Below, in pieces: positions 43,701 through 53,842 of a stretch of 64,000 bases of DNA (the first letter of the stretch is position 1; each line of letters starts with the position of its first letter). The DNA is from Sphingomonas sp. PP-CE-3A-406 (lineage in GTDB: Bacteria > Pseudomonadota > Alphaproteobacteria > Sphingomonadales > Sphingomonadaceae): positions 1,302,001 to 1,366,000 of the forward strand of contig NZ_RCWY01000001.1 of NCBI RefSeq assembly GCF_003688625.1. The letters are read 5' to 3'. Below the pieces are notes generated by a model. It saw nothing but the letters and a program-made list of their open reading frames with translations. It ran no database searches and was not told the DNA's origin. Both the position numbers and the translations under genes were made by a program.

Positions 43701-44537
43701 CTACTCAGCCGATTTGCGCGCGGTCCAGATCCAGGCGGCGGCGGGGAATTCCACCGTGTCGCCGCTTCGGTACCGGTCGCAGACCTGGGTGAGACGCGCG
43801 ATGTGGCGCTCGCGTTCCTCGGGGGCGGCGTCGCGGATGGCGGAGGCGGCTGGGCCGATGCGGCGGAAATAGTCGACCGCGTCGGCTACGGGGTCAGCGC
43901 CCTCCCCTGCTCGGTAGGCGAATTCGACACGTTCGGGTGACGCGACGTGCCAGCCGGATTTCTCGAGGATGCTCGCGACGTAGGTTGGGTCGGCGAAGGC
44001 GAAGGGGCCGGGTGCGGTGCTTGCCGGAGCGTCTGCATCGCCGCCGGTCGCGGTGATGATTTCGGTGGCCCAGCGGTTGGCGGCGCGGTCGGCGAAACAG
44101 GAGAAGACGAGCGTTGCGTCGGGGGCGGCGGCTTCGGCCAATGTCGTGAAGGCGGCGACGGGGTCCGCGAAGAACATGACGCCGTGGCGCGAGACGTAAA
44201 GGTCGATTGGCGCGTGGTTCGGGGCGGCTGCGGTGATGTCCGCGCACTCGAAACTGGCGTTGGTTTGGGTTTCGGCGCGGTGTTTGGCGATCTCGATCAG
44301 GTTTGGTGAGAGATCTATGCCGGCTATCTGCGCGGTAGGGAGGGCTTGCGCGGTGGCGAGTGAGGTTGCCCCGGCGCCGCAGCCTATGTCGATGATCTTG
44401 CGTGTTTGGGGGGTGGCGGCGGACAGGATCGCTGCGTTCAAATGCGGGGTCAGGTTGGTGAAGCTGCGGTCGGTTCGGCGCCATTCCGCAGCCCAGACAT
44501 CGCCTATTCTGCCGGTCCAGTCGTGGGCGGTGGTCAT
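43701..44537 (-). CDS. Class I SAM-dependent methyltransferase
   Basis: A 278-aa protein with motif I IIDIGCGAGATSLATAQAL (near residue 48), motif II region AGIDLSPNLIEIAKHRAE with the acidic ribose ligand, and DLYVSRHGVMFFADPVAAF as the motif IV area. The N-terminal WTGRIGDVWAAEWRRTDRSF is typical of a family of uncharacterised methyltransferases. Substrate unknown. Co-directional with the GST. Confidence 0.87.
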   Translation of the reverse strand: MTTAHDWTGRIGDVWAAEWRRTDRSFTNLTPHLNAAILSAATPQTRKIIDIGCGAGATSLATAQALPTAQIAGIDLSPNLIEIAKHRAETQTNASFECADITAAAPNHAPIDLYVSRHGVMFFADPVAAFTTLAEAAAPDATLVFSCFADRAANRWATEIITATGGDADAPASTAPGPFAFADPTYVASILEKSGWHVASPERVEFAYRAGEGADPVADAVDYFRRIGPAASAIRDAAPEERERHIARLTQVCDRYRSGDTVEFPAAAWIWTARKSAE

Positions 44538-44664
44538 GGGGTGGGGTGCTTTTTGGTTGCGGTTCGGGGCGGTGGTTTTGAGTGAAGTATAGGAAGTATA
44601 GACGCTGGTGACGGCTTAGTGTTGCAGGATTTCGAGGCTTTTCCGAGCGCGTTGCACTGCTTTC

Positions 44665-44723
44665 CTTGTTTCCCCGCGAAGGCGGGGATCCAGACTGGGC
44701 TCCCGCCTTCGCGGGAGAACAAG
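44665..44723. repeat. Family A palindromic repeat
   Basis: CTTGTTTCCCCGCGAAGGCG and CGCCTTCGCGGGAGAACAAG are outer complements around GGATCCAGACTGGGC. Confidence 0.87.
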
Positions 44724-44803
44724 GGGGCGTGGGCTCTTCTAACTATGCGGGGTGATTGCCGCTAAGGAACTTGGTTTAGCGCAGGATTTTGTTTGCAGGG
44801 TCA

Positions 44804-44837
44804 TGCCAATTGGGCCCCGGCCTTCGCCGGGGTGGTG
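44804..44837. repeat. Half family B repeat
   Basis: CCAATTGGGCCCCGGCCTTC then GCCGGGGTGGTG: right half only; no left arm nearby. Confidence 0.8.
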
Positions 44838-44939
44838 CTGAGGGTGGGTTAGCGGGGTGCCAGTTCGCCACGCGTTTGAACTATCGGCCGTGCTCGTCCT
44901 TGGCACTATGAACCGTGAGCCATGAAGCGTGCAGCCACC

Positions 44940-45002
44940 GCGTGCCCTCACCCTCCCATTGCGAAGGCAATGGGTCCCTCCCTCTCCTCGCCGGGGAGAG
45001 GG
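44940..45002. repeat. Family C-like palindromic repeat downstream of recA
   Basis: CCCTCACCCTCCCATTGCGA, AGGCAATGGGTCCCTCC and CTCTCCTCGCCGGGGAGAGG hairpins, ending 9 bp before the recA stop. Two hairpins that could terminate recA transcription. Confidence 0.7.
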
Positions 45003-45011
45003 TAAAGAGCG

Positions 45012-46085
<1,074 letters not shown>

Positions 46086-46163
46086 CGAATATGCTCCCAT
46101 CGCTAAAGCAAGCGCGCGTGCCATTCAACGCGTCAAACACCATGTATTCTCTTTGTTCTTTTG

Positions 46164-46178
46164 GAACAAGTGGAGAAC
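46164..46178 (-). promoter_or_regulatory. LexA (SOS) box of recA
   Basis: On the minus strand GTTC-TCCACTT-GTTC, i.e. GAAC-N7-GAAC on plus: the direct-repeat SOS box typical of alphaproteobacterial LexA. It sits about 80 bp upstream of the recA ATG. The second GTTC overlaps TTGTTC, a possible -35, with a weak -10 (TACATG) 17 nt further on. Confidence 0.85.
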
Positions 46179-46348
46179 GGGAGGTTTGTTGGAAAAGGTG
46201 TAAGTTTGGTAACGGCCGCGGGTGGATGCCCAGCCTAGTCATGCGGGGCTTGGTTCAGCACCCACCGTTCCGCGCTCGTCGATCGTTGATTACGCGGAGC
46301 GCTGGCCCCCTGAACATGTCGGCTGCTGCCCTTGCGCGCAAATAAGAC

Positions 46349-46407
46349 ATGTTTCCCCGCGAAGGCGGGGATCCAGACTGGGCTCCCGCCTTTGCGGGAG
46401 AACAAGG
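46349..46407. repeat. Family A palindromic repeat
   Basis: TGTTTCCCCGCGAAGGCGGG and CTCCCGCCTTTGCGGGAGAA around ATCCAGACTGGG; one arm has a C-to-T change. Confidence 0.86.
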
Positions 46408-46596
46408 GAAGGGCGTGACGCCGTATGACTGCGGACTAACACGTTCGAAGGGGATAAATGCCGAACACGTCTGGGGTGACGAGATGGGACGGGCAGAGTT
46501 TAGTCGAGAACGGTTCTGGTTGTTCGAGCGCGGGTTTGGCGGCGATCGACTCGTCGATGGTGTCGAGAACTGATTGTTACCACCGGTGGCGTTGGC

Positions 46597-46633
46597 CGCT
46601 CTGGATCCTGACTTTCGTCAGGATGACGGGCGG
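46597..46633. repeat. Half family E repeat
   Basis: CTCTGGATCCTGACTTTCGT then CAGGATGACGGGCG: only the right arm is present. Confidence 0.8.
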
Positions 46634-46683
46634 TGGCGGCGCTGTGACGCCCAGCCTCGAAGGTGCCGCCGCCTATCGACCGA

Positions 46684-47616
46684 TCAGGCGAGGGTTGTTG
46701 CGAGGGTCCACCAGCCTTTGGCACGCGCGGCGGTGGCGGCGGTGTCTCTGGCTTCGGGGGTTTCGAACAGCGCGAAGCAGGTGGCGCCGGAGCCGGACAT
46801 TCTGGACAGGAGAACGCCTTGGGCTGCGTCGAGGAGGGTGCGGACTTCGGCGATTTCTGGGGCGAGGGCCAGTGCGGGGGGTTCTAGGTCGTTGCGGCCT
46901 TCGAGGGCGCGGTCGAGGAGATTGCCTTCGGGGATCGGGCCTCGGTCGTGGCCGTCCCAGGTCTTGAAGACGGCGGCGGTGGAGACCGCGACGCCCGGGT
47001 TCACGAGCAGGAGGGGGGTACCGGACAGGCCTTCGAGATTGGTGAGGGTGTCGCCTTTGCCGGTGCCGAGTGTGGTGCGGTTGGCTAGGCAGGCGGGGAC
47101 GTCGGCGCCGAGCTTTGCGGCGATTTCGTGGAGGCGGGGGTCGGTTGGGGCTATGCCGTGGAGGCGGGCTAACGCGCGGAGCGTGGCGGCGGCGTCGGCT
47201 GAGCCTCCGCCTATGCCCGAGGCGATGGGGAGGTGCTTTTCCAGGGTTATGGCGTGGTGAGCCTCGGGGGCGAACGCGGTGGTGAAGGCGTCTGCTGCGG
47301 CGGTTACGAGGTTGCCCTGCCAGGGGGCGTTGCTGGACGAGCGCGGTGCTTCGTCATTGTCCGTCCCCAATTGGGCCCCGGCCTTCGCCGGGGTGGTGTT
47401 GGGGGTCGGGGTGGTGTTTTGGGCGGGGAGGAGGGCTGCAGCGAAAGGGCCGGTTATGGTGAAGCTGTTGGTTTGGGCGGGTTCTACCGTGACCACGTCG
47501 CCGTCGGTCGCGAAGGCGAAGAGGGTTTCGAGGTCGTGGTAGCCGTCGGGGCGGCGACGGCGGACGTGGAGGGCCAGGTTGATCTTGGCGGGGGCGGGTT
47601 CGGTGATGGCGGGCAT
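46684..47616 (-). CDS. ispE: 4-(cytidine 5'-diphospho)-2-C-methyl-D-erythritol kinase with a repeat-encoded insert
   Basis: A 310-aa GHMP kinase of the MEP isoprenoid pathway (E. coli 283 aa). The N-terminus PAPAKINLALHVRRRRPDGYHDLETLF holds the catalytic Lys and substrate residues; the ATP loop is HLPIASGIGGGSADAAATLR. C-terminal LLSRMSGSGATCFALF is the third GHMP motif. Between FAAALLPAQ and NLVTAAADAF lies an insert (about residues 66-98) that includes [12 protein letters not shown], the translation of a half family B repeat. The frame is intact and all motifs are present. Confidence 0.94.
   Translation of the reverse strand: MPAITEPAPAKINLALHVRRRRPDGYHDLETLFAFATDGDVVTVEPAQTNSFTITGPFAAALLPAQNTTPTPNTTPAKAGAQLGTDNDEAPRSSSNAPWQGNLVTAAADAFTTAFAPEAHHAITLEKHLPIASGIGGGSADAAATLRALARLHGIAPTDPRLHEIAAKLGADVPACLANRTTLGTGKGDTLTNLEGLSGTPLLLVNPGVAVSTAAVFKTWDGHDRGPIPEGNLLDRALEGRNDLEPPALALAPEIAEVRTLLDAAQGVLLSRMSGSGATCFALFETPEARDTAATAARAKGWWTLATTLA
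47365..47400. repeat. Half family B repeat inside ispE
   Basis: CCCCAATTGGGCCCCGGCCT then TCGCCGGGGTGGTG, matching the right arm of intergenic family B copies. Read in the ispE frame as [11 protein letters not shown]. Confidence 0.87.
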
Positions 47617-47692
47617 TAGGGGTCTCGGGGTTTGGCGGCGAAGGGTTCCAGCGCGGCTTAGCGTAATACGCGTGATGTCTGCGGGTTTAAGC

Positions 47693-47777
47693 GCGTCATC
47701 CTGACGAAAGTCAGGATCCAGGTAACGATTGGTGCCGTGCTTGGCTCTGGATCCTGACTTTCGTCAGGATGACGGGA
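47693..47777. repeat. Family E inverted repeat
   Basis: Arms CGTCATCCTGACGAAAGTCA/GGATCCAG and CTGGATCC/TGACTTTCGTCAGGATGACG are perfect complements over 28 nt. Confidence 0.9.
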
Positions 47778-47895
47778 GGGGGATGCCGCATGCCTCGCCA
47801 GTTGCGGGCGTTGTCGCGATCACCTCCGCGGTTCGTCCGGCGCTCAGAATTAGTTGTGATTTCGCGAAGCGGCGCCTTCGCGGTCCACTCGCCTT

Positions 47896-47954
47896 GCCCT
47901 CACCCTTCCCACACCTGCGGTGCGGGGCCCTTCCCTCTCCCGATGGGAGAAAGG
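47896..47954. repeat. Family C-like palindromic repeat
   Basis: CCCTCACCCTTCCCACACCT and GTGCGGGGCCCTTCCCTCTC with a small CCTGCGGTGCGGG hairpin; overlaps the end of the TPR gene region. Confidence 0.65.
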
Positions 47955-47956
47955 TT

Positions 47957-49363
47957 TCAGCGGCGGGCGTTGGCGGGAAGGCCGTTGGCGATCTTGGCGG
48001 TTATGCGCGCAGTGTCTCCGGGTTCGGCGGTCAACAAGGCGGCGCGCCAGGCGTAGCGTGCTTCGTAGTTTCGGCCGGTGCTCCAATAGGCGTCGCCGAG
48101 GTGGTCGGCGATTTCGGCATTCGTGGGCTCGGCCTGCGCGGCGGTTTCGAGCAGGGGGAGCGCTCGGGTGGTGTTGCCGGAGAGGTGGTAGGCCCAGCCC
48201 AGCGAGTCGGTGATCGATGCGTTGGTCGGGTCGATCCGGCTTGCGCGTTCTAACAGCTTGATCGAGGCGGGGATGTCGTCGCCGTGCTCGACTTGCGCAA
48301 AGCCTAGATAGTTGAGTGCGAGCGGTTGCGCTGGGCCGCGGGCAACGGCTTTTTCCAGCGCATCGCGCGCTTCGGGCCAGCGGCCGGCCTGGTCGAGCGC
48401 GCCGCCATATTGCAGCCAGTTGCCCCAGCTGCCGCCCTTCGCGCCGTCGGCGGCGATGATCCGCTGGTACCAGGTCGCGGCTTCTGCGGGGTTGCCGGTG
48501 GTCAGCAACAGGTCGGCGTAGCGTTGCCAGTCGGCGGGCTCCGAACCCTTCTGGTCGACGCGGTTCTTGGCGGCGGCGAGCGCTTCGCCGTTGCGGTCGG
48601 CGGTGGCGAGGATGTCGATGCGTTCGGCGGCGGCGGCCGGGGCGGAGGGGCTTTTCGCGTCGATGCCGTCGAGCACCACGAGCGCGCGGTCGACCAGCTT
48701 GTTGCGGGCGAGCGCGTCGGCGAGGAGGACGCGCGCAGCTTCGTAACTCGGGTCGGCGCGTAGGGCTGCCTGGGTAAGCGCGATCGAGAGCGGCGAGGGT
48801 TCGCCTGCGCTGAGATCGCTGGCTAGGCGCGCGAGCAGGCGCGAGACGCCGATCGACATCGGTTGCTTGCGCGGTGCCGCGACGATGAGAGCGCGCGTTT
48901 CCGTGGCGAAGCGGTTGGCGACGGGGTCTTTCGCTGCGGTCGCTAGCGACGGTTCGGGATCGCGGCCCTCGGCATGCGCGACCCACGCGTAGAGCGAGGG
49001 CGCGAGGACCACGAGGGGGCCACTCGACAACGTGCCGATCGCTGCGCTCGCGGCCTTCGCGTCGTTGCGGCGTGCGGCATCGGCGAGCGGGATCAGCTCG
49101 GCGTCGGCGGGGGCTACGCCGGCCTTGTTCAGCACCGCGACGGCGCGGGTGGCGAGTGGCATGTCGCCCGCCTCCAGCGCCTCGCGATAGGCGCGGATCG
49201 CGACGACGGGGTCGTCGGGTGCGGCCGCCAGCACCTTCGCATAGCTGGCGGCCGCCAGGCTCGTCTCGCCGGCGGCGTCGGCCGCGCGCGCCTTCAGATA
49301 GGCGGACAGATCACCCGTCCCGGCCGTGGCGGGCGCCGCCAGGACGAGACCGAGCGCGAGCAA
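47957..49363 (-). CDS. Tetratricopeptide-repeat protein, exported
   Basis: About 468 aa, made almost entirely of TPR-like helix pairs. The clearest repeats are ALNYLGFAQVEHGDDIPASI, ITDSLGWAYHLSGNTTRALP and IADHLGDAYWSTGRNYEARY (about residues 350-440). The N-terminus LALGLVLAAPATAG is a signal peptide, so it is probably periplasmic or outer-membrane associated. No ATG fits; TTG 49363 just downstream of the ETF-QO stop is my best start, but it is uncertain. It follows ETF-QO on the same strand with almost no gap. Role unknown. Confidence 0.82.
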   Translation of the reverse strand: MLALGLVLAAPATAGTGDLSAYLKARAADAAGETSLAAASYAKVLAAAPDDPVVAIRAYREALEAGDMPLATRAVAVLNKAGVAPADAELIPLADAARRNDAKAASAAIGTLSSGPLVVLAPSLYAWVAHAEGRDPEPSLATAAKDPVANRFATETRALIVAAPRKQPMSIGVSRLLARLASDLSAGEPSPLSIALTQAALRADPSYEAARVLLADALARNKLVDRALVVLDGIDAKSPSAPAAAAERIDILATADRNGEALAAAKNRVDQKGSEPADWQRYADLLLTTGNPAEAATWYQRIIAADGAKGGSWGNWLQYGGALDQAGRWPEARDALEKAVARGPAQPLALNYLGFAQVEHGDDIPASIKLLERASRIDPTNASITDSLGWAYHLSGNTTRALPLLETAAQAEPTNAEIADHLGDAYWSTGRNYEARYAWRAALLTAEPGDTARITAKIANGLPANARR

Positions 49364-49370
49364 TGCAGGC

Positions 49371-51032
49371 TTACATGTTGGGATAATTGGGGCCTCCGCC
49401 GCCCTCGGGTACGACCCAGTTGATGTTCTGGGTGGGGTCCTTGATGTCGCAGGTCTTGCAGTGGACGCAGTTCTGCGCGTTGATGACGAACTTCGGATCC
49501 GCGGTGTCCTCGCCGACGACTTCATAAACGCCGGCCGGGCAATAGCGTTGCGCGGGTTCGTCGTACATCGGCAGGTTGTATTCGATCGGCACGCTCGCAT
49601 CCTTGAGCGTCAGGTGGACCGGCTGGTCCTCCTCGTGGTTGGTGTTCGAGACGAACACCGACGAGAGGCGATCGAAGGTCAGGACGCCGTCGGGCTTCGG
49701 ATAGACGATCGGCTTGACCAGATCCTTGCGCCACAGGCTCTCATTGTCGGGGTGATGGTGCATCGTGAAAGGCACCTTGATGCCGAGATGCTCCATCCAC
49801 ATCGTCACGCCGGCGAGGCCCGAGCCGACGAGGTCGCCGAACTTCTTGACCAGTGGCGCGACGTTGCGGACGACCGACAACTCCTTCTTGACCCACGACT
49901 TTTCGAACGCTTCGGGATAGGCGGCGAGTTCGTCATGGCCGCGCTGCGAGACGATCGCCTCGACCGCGGCTTCGGCGGCCATCATGCCGGACTTCATTGC
50001 GGTATGCGTGCCCTTGATCCGCGGCACGTTCAGGAAGCCTGCGCTGTCGCCGATCAGAGCCGCACCGGGCATCACGAGCTTGGGGATAGACTGCAGCCCG
50101 CCGTCGCTGATCGCGCGAGCGCCGTAGCTGACTCGTTTGGCGCCCTTGAGCAGCGCGGCGATCTCGGGATGCGTCTTCCAGCGCTGCATCTCGCTGAACG
50201 GCGAGAGATATGGGTTGGTGTAGTTCAGCCAAGTGACGAAGCCGATCGAGACCTGGCCGTTCGCCTGGTGATAGATCCAGCCACCGCCGTTCGAGCCGTC
50301 GGTTTCGGACAGCGGCCAGCCCTGCGTGTGGATGACGCGGCCGGGGACGTGGAGTTCGGGATCGATGTCCCAAAGCTCCTTGATGCCGAGGCCGTAGACC
50401 TGCGGGTCGCTGTCCTTGTCGAGCGCGAACGTCCGGATCAGTTCCTTGGTGAGGTGACCGCGGCAGCCTTCCGAGAAGAAGGTGTATTTGGCGTGGAGTT
50501 CGAGGCCGGGGGTGTAGTCGCCCTTGTGCGTGCCGTCGCGCGCGACGCCCATGTCGCCGGTCGCGACGCCCTTGACCGAGCCGTCGTCGTTGAACAGAAT
50601 TTCTGCCGCGGCGAACCCCGGGAAGATCTCGACGCCGAGCTCTTCGGCCTTGCCCGCGAGCCAGCGGCACAGGTTGCCGAGCGAGCCGGTGTACGTGCCC
50701 TTGTTGTGCATGAACGAGGGCGTGACGAAGTGCGGCATCTCGCTCTTCTTCGTCTTGGTCAGGATCCAGTGATGGTTCTCGGTCACCGGCACTTCGGCGA
50801 GCGGGCAGCCGTCCTCGCGCCAGTTCGGCAGCAGCTCGTCGAGCGACTTGGGATCGATGACCGCGCCGGACAGGATATGCGCGCCGACTTCGGAGCCCTT
50901 TTCGAGCACGCAGACGCTGATCTCGGCGTCCTTCTCCGCGGCCAGCTGTTTCAGGCGGATCGCTGCCGAGAGACCGGCCGGGCCAGCGCCGACGATCACC
51001 ACGTCGTACGGCATCGATTCACGTGTCGTCAT
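49371..51032 (-). CDS. Electron transfer flavoprotein-ubiquinone oxidoreductase
   Basis: A 553-aa flavoprotein. FAD-binding VVIVGAGPAGLSAAIRLKQL lies at residues 11-30, the central quinone-binding domain follows, and the C-terminal [4Fe-4S] domain has CPAGVYEV, NCVHCKTCDIKDPTQNINW. It passes electrons from ETF to ubiquinone at the inner membrane during fatty-acid and amino-acid oxidation. GGGAG precedes two ATGs (51035 and 51032); the second has better spacing. Divergent from the UDG-like gene. Confidence 0.96.
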   Translation of the reverse strand: MTTRESMPYDVVIVGAGPAGLSAAIRLKQLAAEKDAEISVCVLEKGSEVGAHILSGAVIDPKSLDELLPNWREDGCPLAEVPVTENHHWILTKTKKSEMPHFVTPSFMHNKGTYTGSLGNLCRWLAGKAEELGVEIFPGFAAAEILFNDDGSVKGVATGDMGVARDGTHKGDYTPGLELHAKYTFFSEGCRGHLTKELIRTFALDKDSDPQVYGLGIKELWDIDPELHVPGRVIHTQGWPLSETDGSNGGGWIYHQANGQVSIGFVTWLNYTNPYLSPFSEMQRWKTHPEIAALLKGAKRVSYGARAISDGGLQSIPKLVMPGAALIGDSAGFLNVPRIKGTHTAMKSGMMAAEAAVEAIVSQRGHDELAAYPEAFEKSWVKKELSVVRNVAPLVKKFGDLVGSGLAGVTMWMEHLGIKVPFTMHHHPDNESLWRKDLVKPIVYPKPDGVLTFDRLSSVFVSNTNHEEDQPVHLTLKDASVPIEYNLPMYDEPAQRYCPAGVYEVVGEDTADPKFVINAQNCVHCKTCDIKDPTQNINWVVPEGGGGPNYPNM

Positions 51033-51171
51033 CATCGTCTCCCGGGGGATGTCCCCTATTGCCATAGCTTTGCGCCCCACCCCTCGTTCGGGCTCGGGCC
51101 GGCACCATCTTGTCCAATATGGCGATTGCGCGAGTTGACCGCCACGTCAACCATGCAGCATAGGTTACCCT

Positions 51172-51954
51172 GTGGGGGCGGATCAAACCATCGATTGGCG
51201 AAACGCCGCCGCGAGCGCGCTCGATTGGTGGCACGAGGCTGGCGTCGACACGCTGGTCGACGACGTTCCACGCGACTGGTTCGCGGCGCCCGAGCTGCTT
51301 GTCGTGCCCTCCGCTACGCCTACTGCGCCGGTCGTGGCACCGTCCGCGATGCCGCATTTGCTGGCCGATTTCCTGGCCTGGCGGAGCAGCGCGGAGGTTC
51401 CCGAGGCGGAGTGGAGCGGGGTTTCGCTCGCTGCCGTAGGTCCGGCTGACGCTACGGTCATGGTGCTTGTCGATTGTCCCGACCGGGATGATGGGGACGC
51501 GGGGGCGTTGCTGAGTGGCGCATCGGGACGGTTGCTCGACAAGATGCTCGCGGCGATCGGACTTACGCGCGACGAAGTGCATCTCGCGGCGGTCTGCGCG
51601 AAGCGGCCGACGGCGGGGCGGATCCAAAGCGAGGTCGAGGCGCGGCTGTCGGAGATCGCCAAGCATCACATCGGGTTGGTTGCCCCCAAGCGGTTGCTGC
51701 TGCTGGGCAATGCGGCGAGCCGTGCGATCCTCGGGACGGAATTGCAGGCGGCGCGCGGGCGTTTGCACGGATTTAACCATAAGACCGGAGAAACGGGGTC
51801 CGGTTCGGCTTCTGGCGAAGCATCCAGCGAGACCGGTGTGGTCGCGAGCTTTCACCCGCGGTTTCTGATCGAGAAGCCCGCGGCCAAGGCCGAGGCCTGG
51901 AAGGATTTGCAGATGTTGATGCGCGGACTGACGTCGCAAGAGGGTGTGAGATGA
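51172..51954 (+). CDS. Uracil-DNA glycosylase superfamily protein, diverged
   Basis: A 260-aa protein starting at GTG 51172. The C-terminal half follows the family 4 UDG pattern: SGASGRLLDKMLAAIGLTRD, VAPKRLLLLGNAASRAILG, and the catalytic-loop remnant ASFHPRFLIEKPAAKAEAWK. The usual four [4Fe-4S] Cys are not present (only VDC and AVCAKRP are seen), and the N-terminal GExPG motif is degenerate (LVDCPD). Activity on uracil is therefore doubtful. Its stop overlaps the transglycosylase ATG (ATGA). Confidence 0.8.
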   Translation: MGADQTIDWRNAAASALDWWHEAGVDTLVDDVPRDWFAAPELLVVPSATPTAPVVAPSAMPHLLADFLAWRSSAEVPEAEWSGVSLAAVGPADATVMVLVDCPDRDDGDAGALLSGASGRLLDKMLAAIGLTRDEVHLAAVCAKRPTAGRIQSEVEARLSEIAKHHIGLVAPKRLLLLGNAASRAILGTELQAARGRLHGFNHKTGETGSGSASGEASSETGVVASFHPRFLIEKPAAKAEAWKDLQMLMRGLTSQEGVR

Positions 51955-53837
51955 TGCGGATCCGATCGGTTTCCTGGGCGGCGATCGCCCTGGGCCTCAG
52001 CGCCCTCCCCCTCCCGGCCTTGGCGGCGACTGCCGCGGGCGAGCCTGCCGGCGATGCGCGGCTCGGGACGACCAAGCTGGTCGGTGCGCCGACGCTGGAG
52101 CAAATCCCCGACCAGCTCGATGCCAGCCAGCGCGAGGCCTACAAGACGGTGTTCGCGGCGATCCGCGACGGCAAGTGGACCGACGCGCAGATCGGGCTCG
52201 ACACGATGAAGCCCGGCCCGCTGCATGCGATCGCGCGCGCCGAGATGTACACGGCGAAGGGGTCGCCGCGGGTCGAGATGGAGCCGCTGGTCGCGCTGCT
52301 CAACGAAGCGCCCGAGCTTCCCGAAGCCGCGCAGATCTCCCGCCTTGCGACGACGCGCGGCGCGGTCGGTTTGCCGCCCCTGCCCGTAGCGCAGCGGTTG
52401 ATCTGGCAGGACGGCGCGCCGCGTAGGGTCCGCGCCAAGAGCCTGCAGGGCGACATGATCGCCGCCGATCTCGCGATGAAGATGCAGCCCTACGTCAAGG
52501 CGGACATGGGCCGTGAGGCGCAGTCGCTGCTGGAAAGCACGCCCGGCCTTACCCCCGAGGCGCTGACCGAATGGCAGCAGAAGATCGCATGGATCTATTT
52601 CCTCCAGGGCGACGACGTGAACGCGCGCGTGATGGCGGCCAAGGCACAGGACGGCGTCGGCGACTGGGCGGTCCAGGGCCGCTGGGTCGGCGCGCTGTCG
52701 GCCTGGCGGCAGAATGACTGCGCGAATGCCGAGACCGGGTTCGAGGGTGTCGCGGCACGCGCGGGCGACGTCGATCTGCGCGCTGCCGCGCTATACTGGG
52801 CATCGCGTGCCGACATGGTCTGCTCGCGCCCCGACAAGATCGAGGGTCGGCTGAAGGCGGCGGCGCAGTTCGGCGAGAGCTTCTACGGACAGCTCGCACG
52901 TCAGCAGCTTGCGATGAGGGACAAGGGCACATCCGTCGGTGGGCTGGTAGCGAGCGACTGGAAAATCGTCGGTAACCGCCCGAACGTCCGCGTCGCCGCC
53001 GCTTTGGTCGAGGTCGGCGAGACCGACCTGGCCGATACCGTGATCCGCCAGCAGGCCAAGATCGGCGACCCGCGCGAGTTCGGCAATCTGGTGCGCGTGG
53101 CCGAAGCGCTGAGCCTGCCGGCGACGACCGTGTGGCTCGCACACAATTGCCCGCAAGGGATCACGTCGACCGCCGAGGCGCGCTATCCGACGCCGAACTG
53201 GACGCCCGACAGCGGCTGGCACATCGACAAGGCGCTGGTCTACGCACACACGCTCGAGGAATCGCGGTTCCGCAACACCGTGAAGAGCCCAGCCGGCGCG
53301 TATGGCCTGATGCAGATCATGCCCGCCGCCGCGACTGATTTCGCGCGCGAGCGCGGTACTTCGATCGACGTGAAAGCGCTGACCAAGCCGAGCACCAACA
53401 TGGATGTCGGCCAGCGTCATCTCGAACGGCTGCGCGACATGGCGGGCGTCACCGGCGGGCTGCTGCCCAAGGTGATCGCGGCGTATAACGCGGGCCCGCG
53501 CCCGGTCGGCGACTGGAACGCAATCGTCCACGATAACGGCGATCCGCTGCTGTATATCGAGAGCATTCCGTACTGGGAGACGCGCGGATACGTCACCACC
53601 GTGCTGCGTAACTACTGGATGTACGAGGCGCAGGGCGGCAAGAAGGCGTCGACCAGCCGCAACGCGCTGGCACAGGGCATGTGGCCGCGCTTCCCCGGCC
53701 TGCCGGGTGCGACCGCGGTGCGGATGGCCGCCAGACCCTATACGCAATACCGGGCCAGCACGGCGCCCTTGAACGCCACCGTTGCCGTCAATGCCAGCGT
53801 CGGGCCGCAATCCACCACTGTCACGCGCGCGGACTGA
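51951..53837 (+). CDS. Soluble lytic murein transglycosylase, SLT domain
   Basis: A 628-aa periplasmic enzyme with signal peptide [20 protein letters not shown]. The long alpha-helical superhelix region (about 40-440) precedes the SLT domain: catalytic Glu in [20 protein letters not shown], then [28 protein letters not shown], and [18 protein letters not shown]. It cleaves peptidoglycan with 1,6-anhydro products. Translationally coupled to the UDG-like gene. Confidence 0.94.
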   Translation: MMRIRSVSWAAIALGLSALPLPALAATAAGEPAGDARLGTTKLVGAPTLEQIPDQLDASQREAYKTVFAAIRDGKWTDAQIGLDTMKPGPLHAIARAEMYTAKGSPRVEMEPLVALLNEAPELPEAAQISRLATTRGAVGLPPLPVAQRLIWQDGAPRRVRAKSLQGDMIAADLAMKMQPYVKADMGREAQSLLESTPGLTPEALTEWQQKIAWIYFLQGDDVNARVMAAKAQDGVGDWAVQGRWVGALSAWRQNDCANAETGFEGVAARAGDVDLRAAALYWASRADMVCSRPDKIEGRLKAAAQFGESFYGQLARQQLAMRDKGTSVGGLVASDWKIVGNRPNVRVAAALVEVGETDLADTVIRQQAKIGDPREFGNLVRVAEALSLPATTVWLAHNCPQGITSTAEARYPTPNWTPDSGWHIDKALVYAHTLEESRFRNTVKSPAGAYGLMQIMPAAATDFARERGTSIDVKALTKPSTNMDVGQRHLERLRDMAGVTGGLLPKVIAAYNAGPRPVGDWNAIVHDNGDPLLYIESIPYWETRGYVTTVLRNYWMYEAQGGKKASTSRNALAQGMWPRFPGLPGATAVRMAARPYTQYRASTAPLNATVAVNASVGPQSTTVTRAD

Positions 53838-53842
53838 GTTTC

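Larger units (their letters stand above)
44538..45011. other. Intergenic region between recA and the methyltransferase
   Basis: About 470 bp carrying three repeat pieces (family A 44665-44723, half family B 44804-44837, family C-like 44940-45002). The AT-richer stretch near 44580-44640 (AAGTATAGGAAGTATAG) could hold the methyltransferase promoter. No gene supported. Confidence 0.55.
46086..46683. other. Intergenic region between ispE and recA
   Basis: About 600 bp with the recA promoter and LexA box at the left end, a family A repeat (46349-46407), a half family E repeat (46597-46633) and degraded family F-like traces (GTCATGCGGGG near 46237 and TCTGGGGTGACGA near 46469). No credible gene. 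Confidence 0.55.
47617..47956. other. Intergenic region upstream of ispE with two repeats
   Basis: About 340 bp. It holds a family E repeat (47693-47777) and a family C-like hairpin (47896-47954). The short gap next to ispE (47617-47690) may hold its promoter. No gene supported. Confidence 0.6.
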
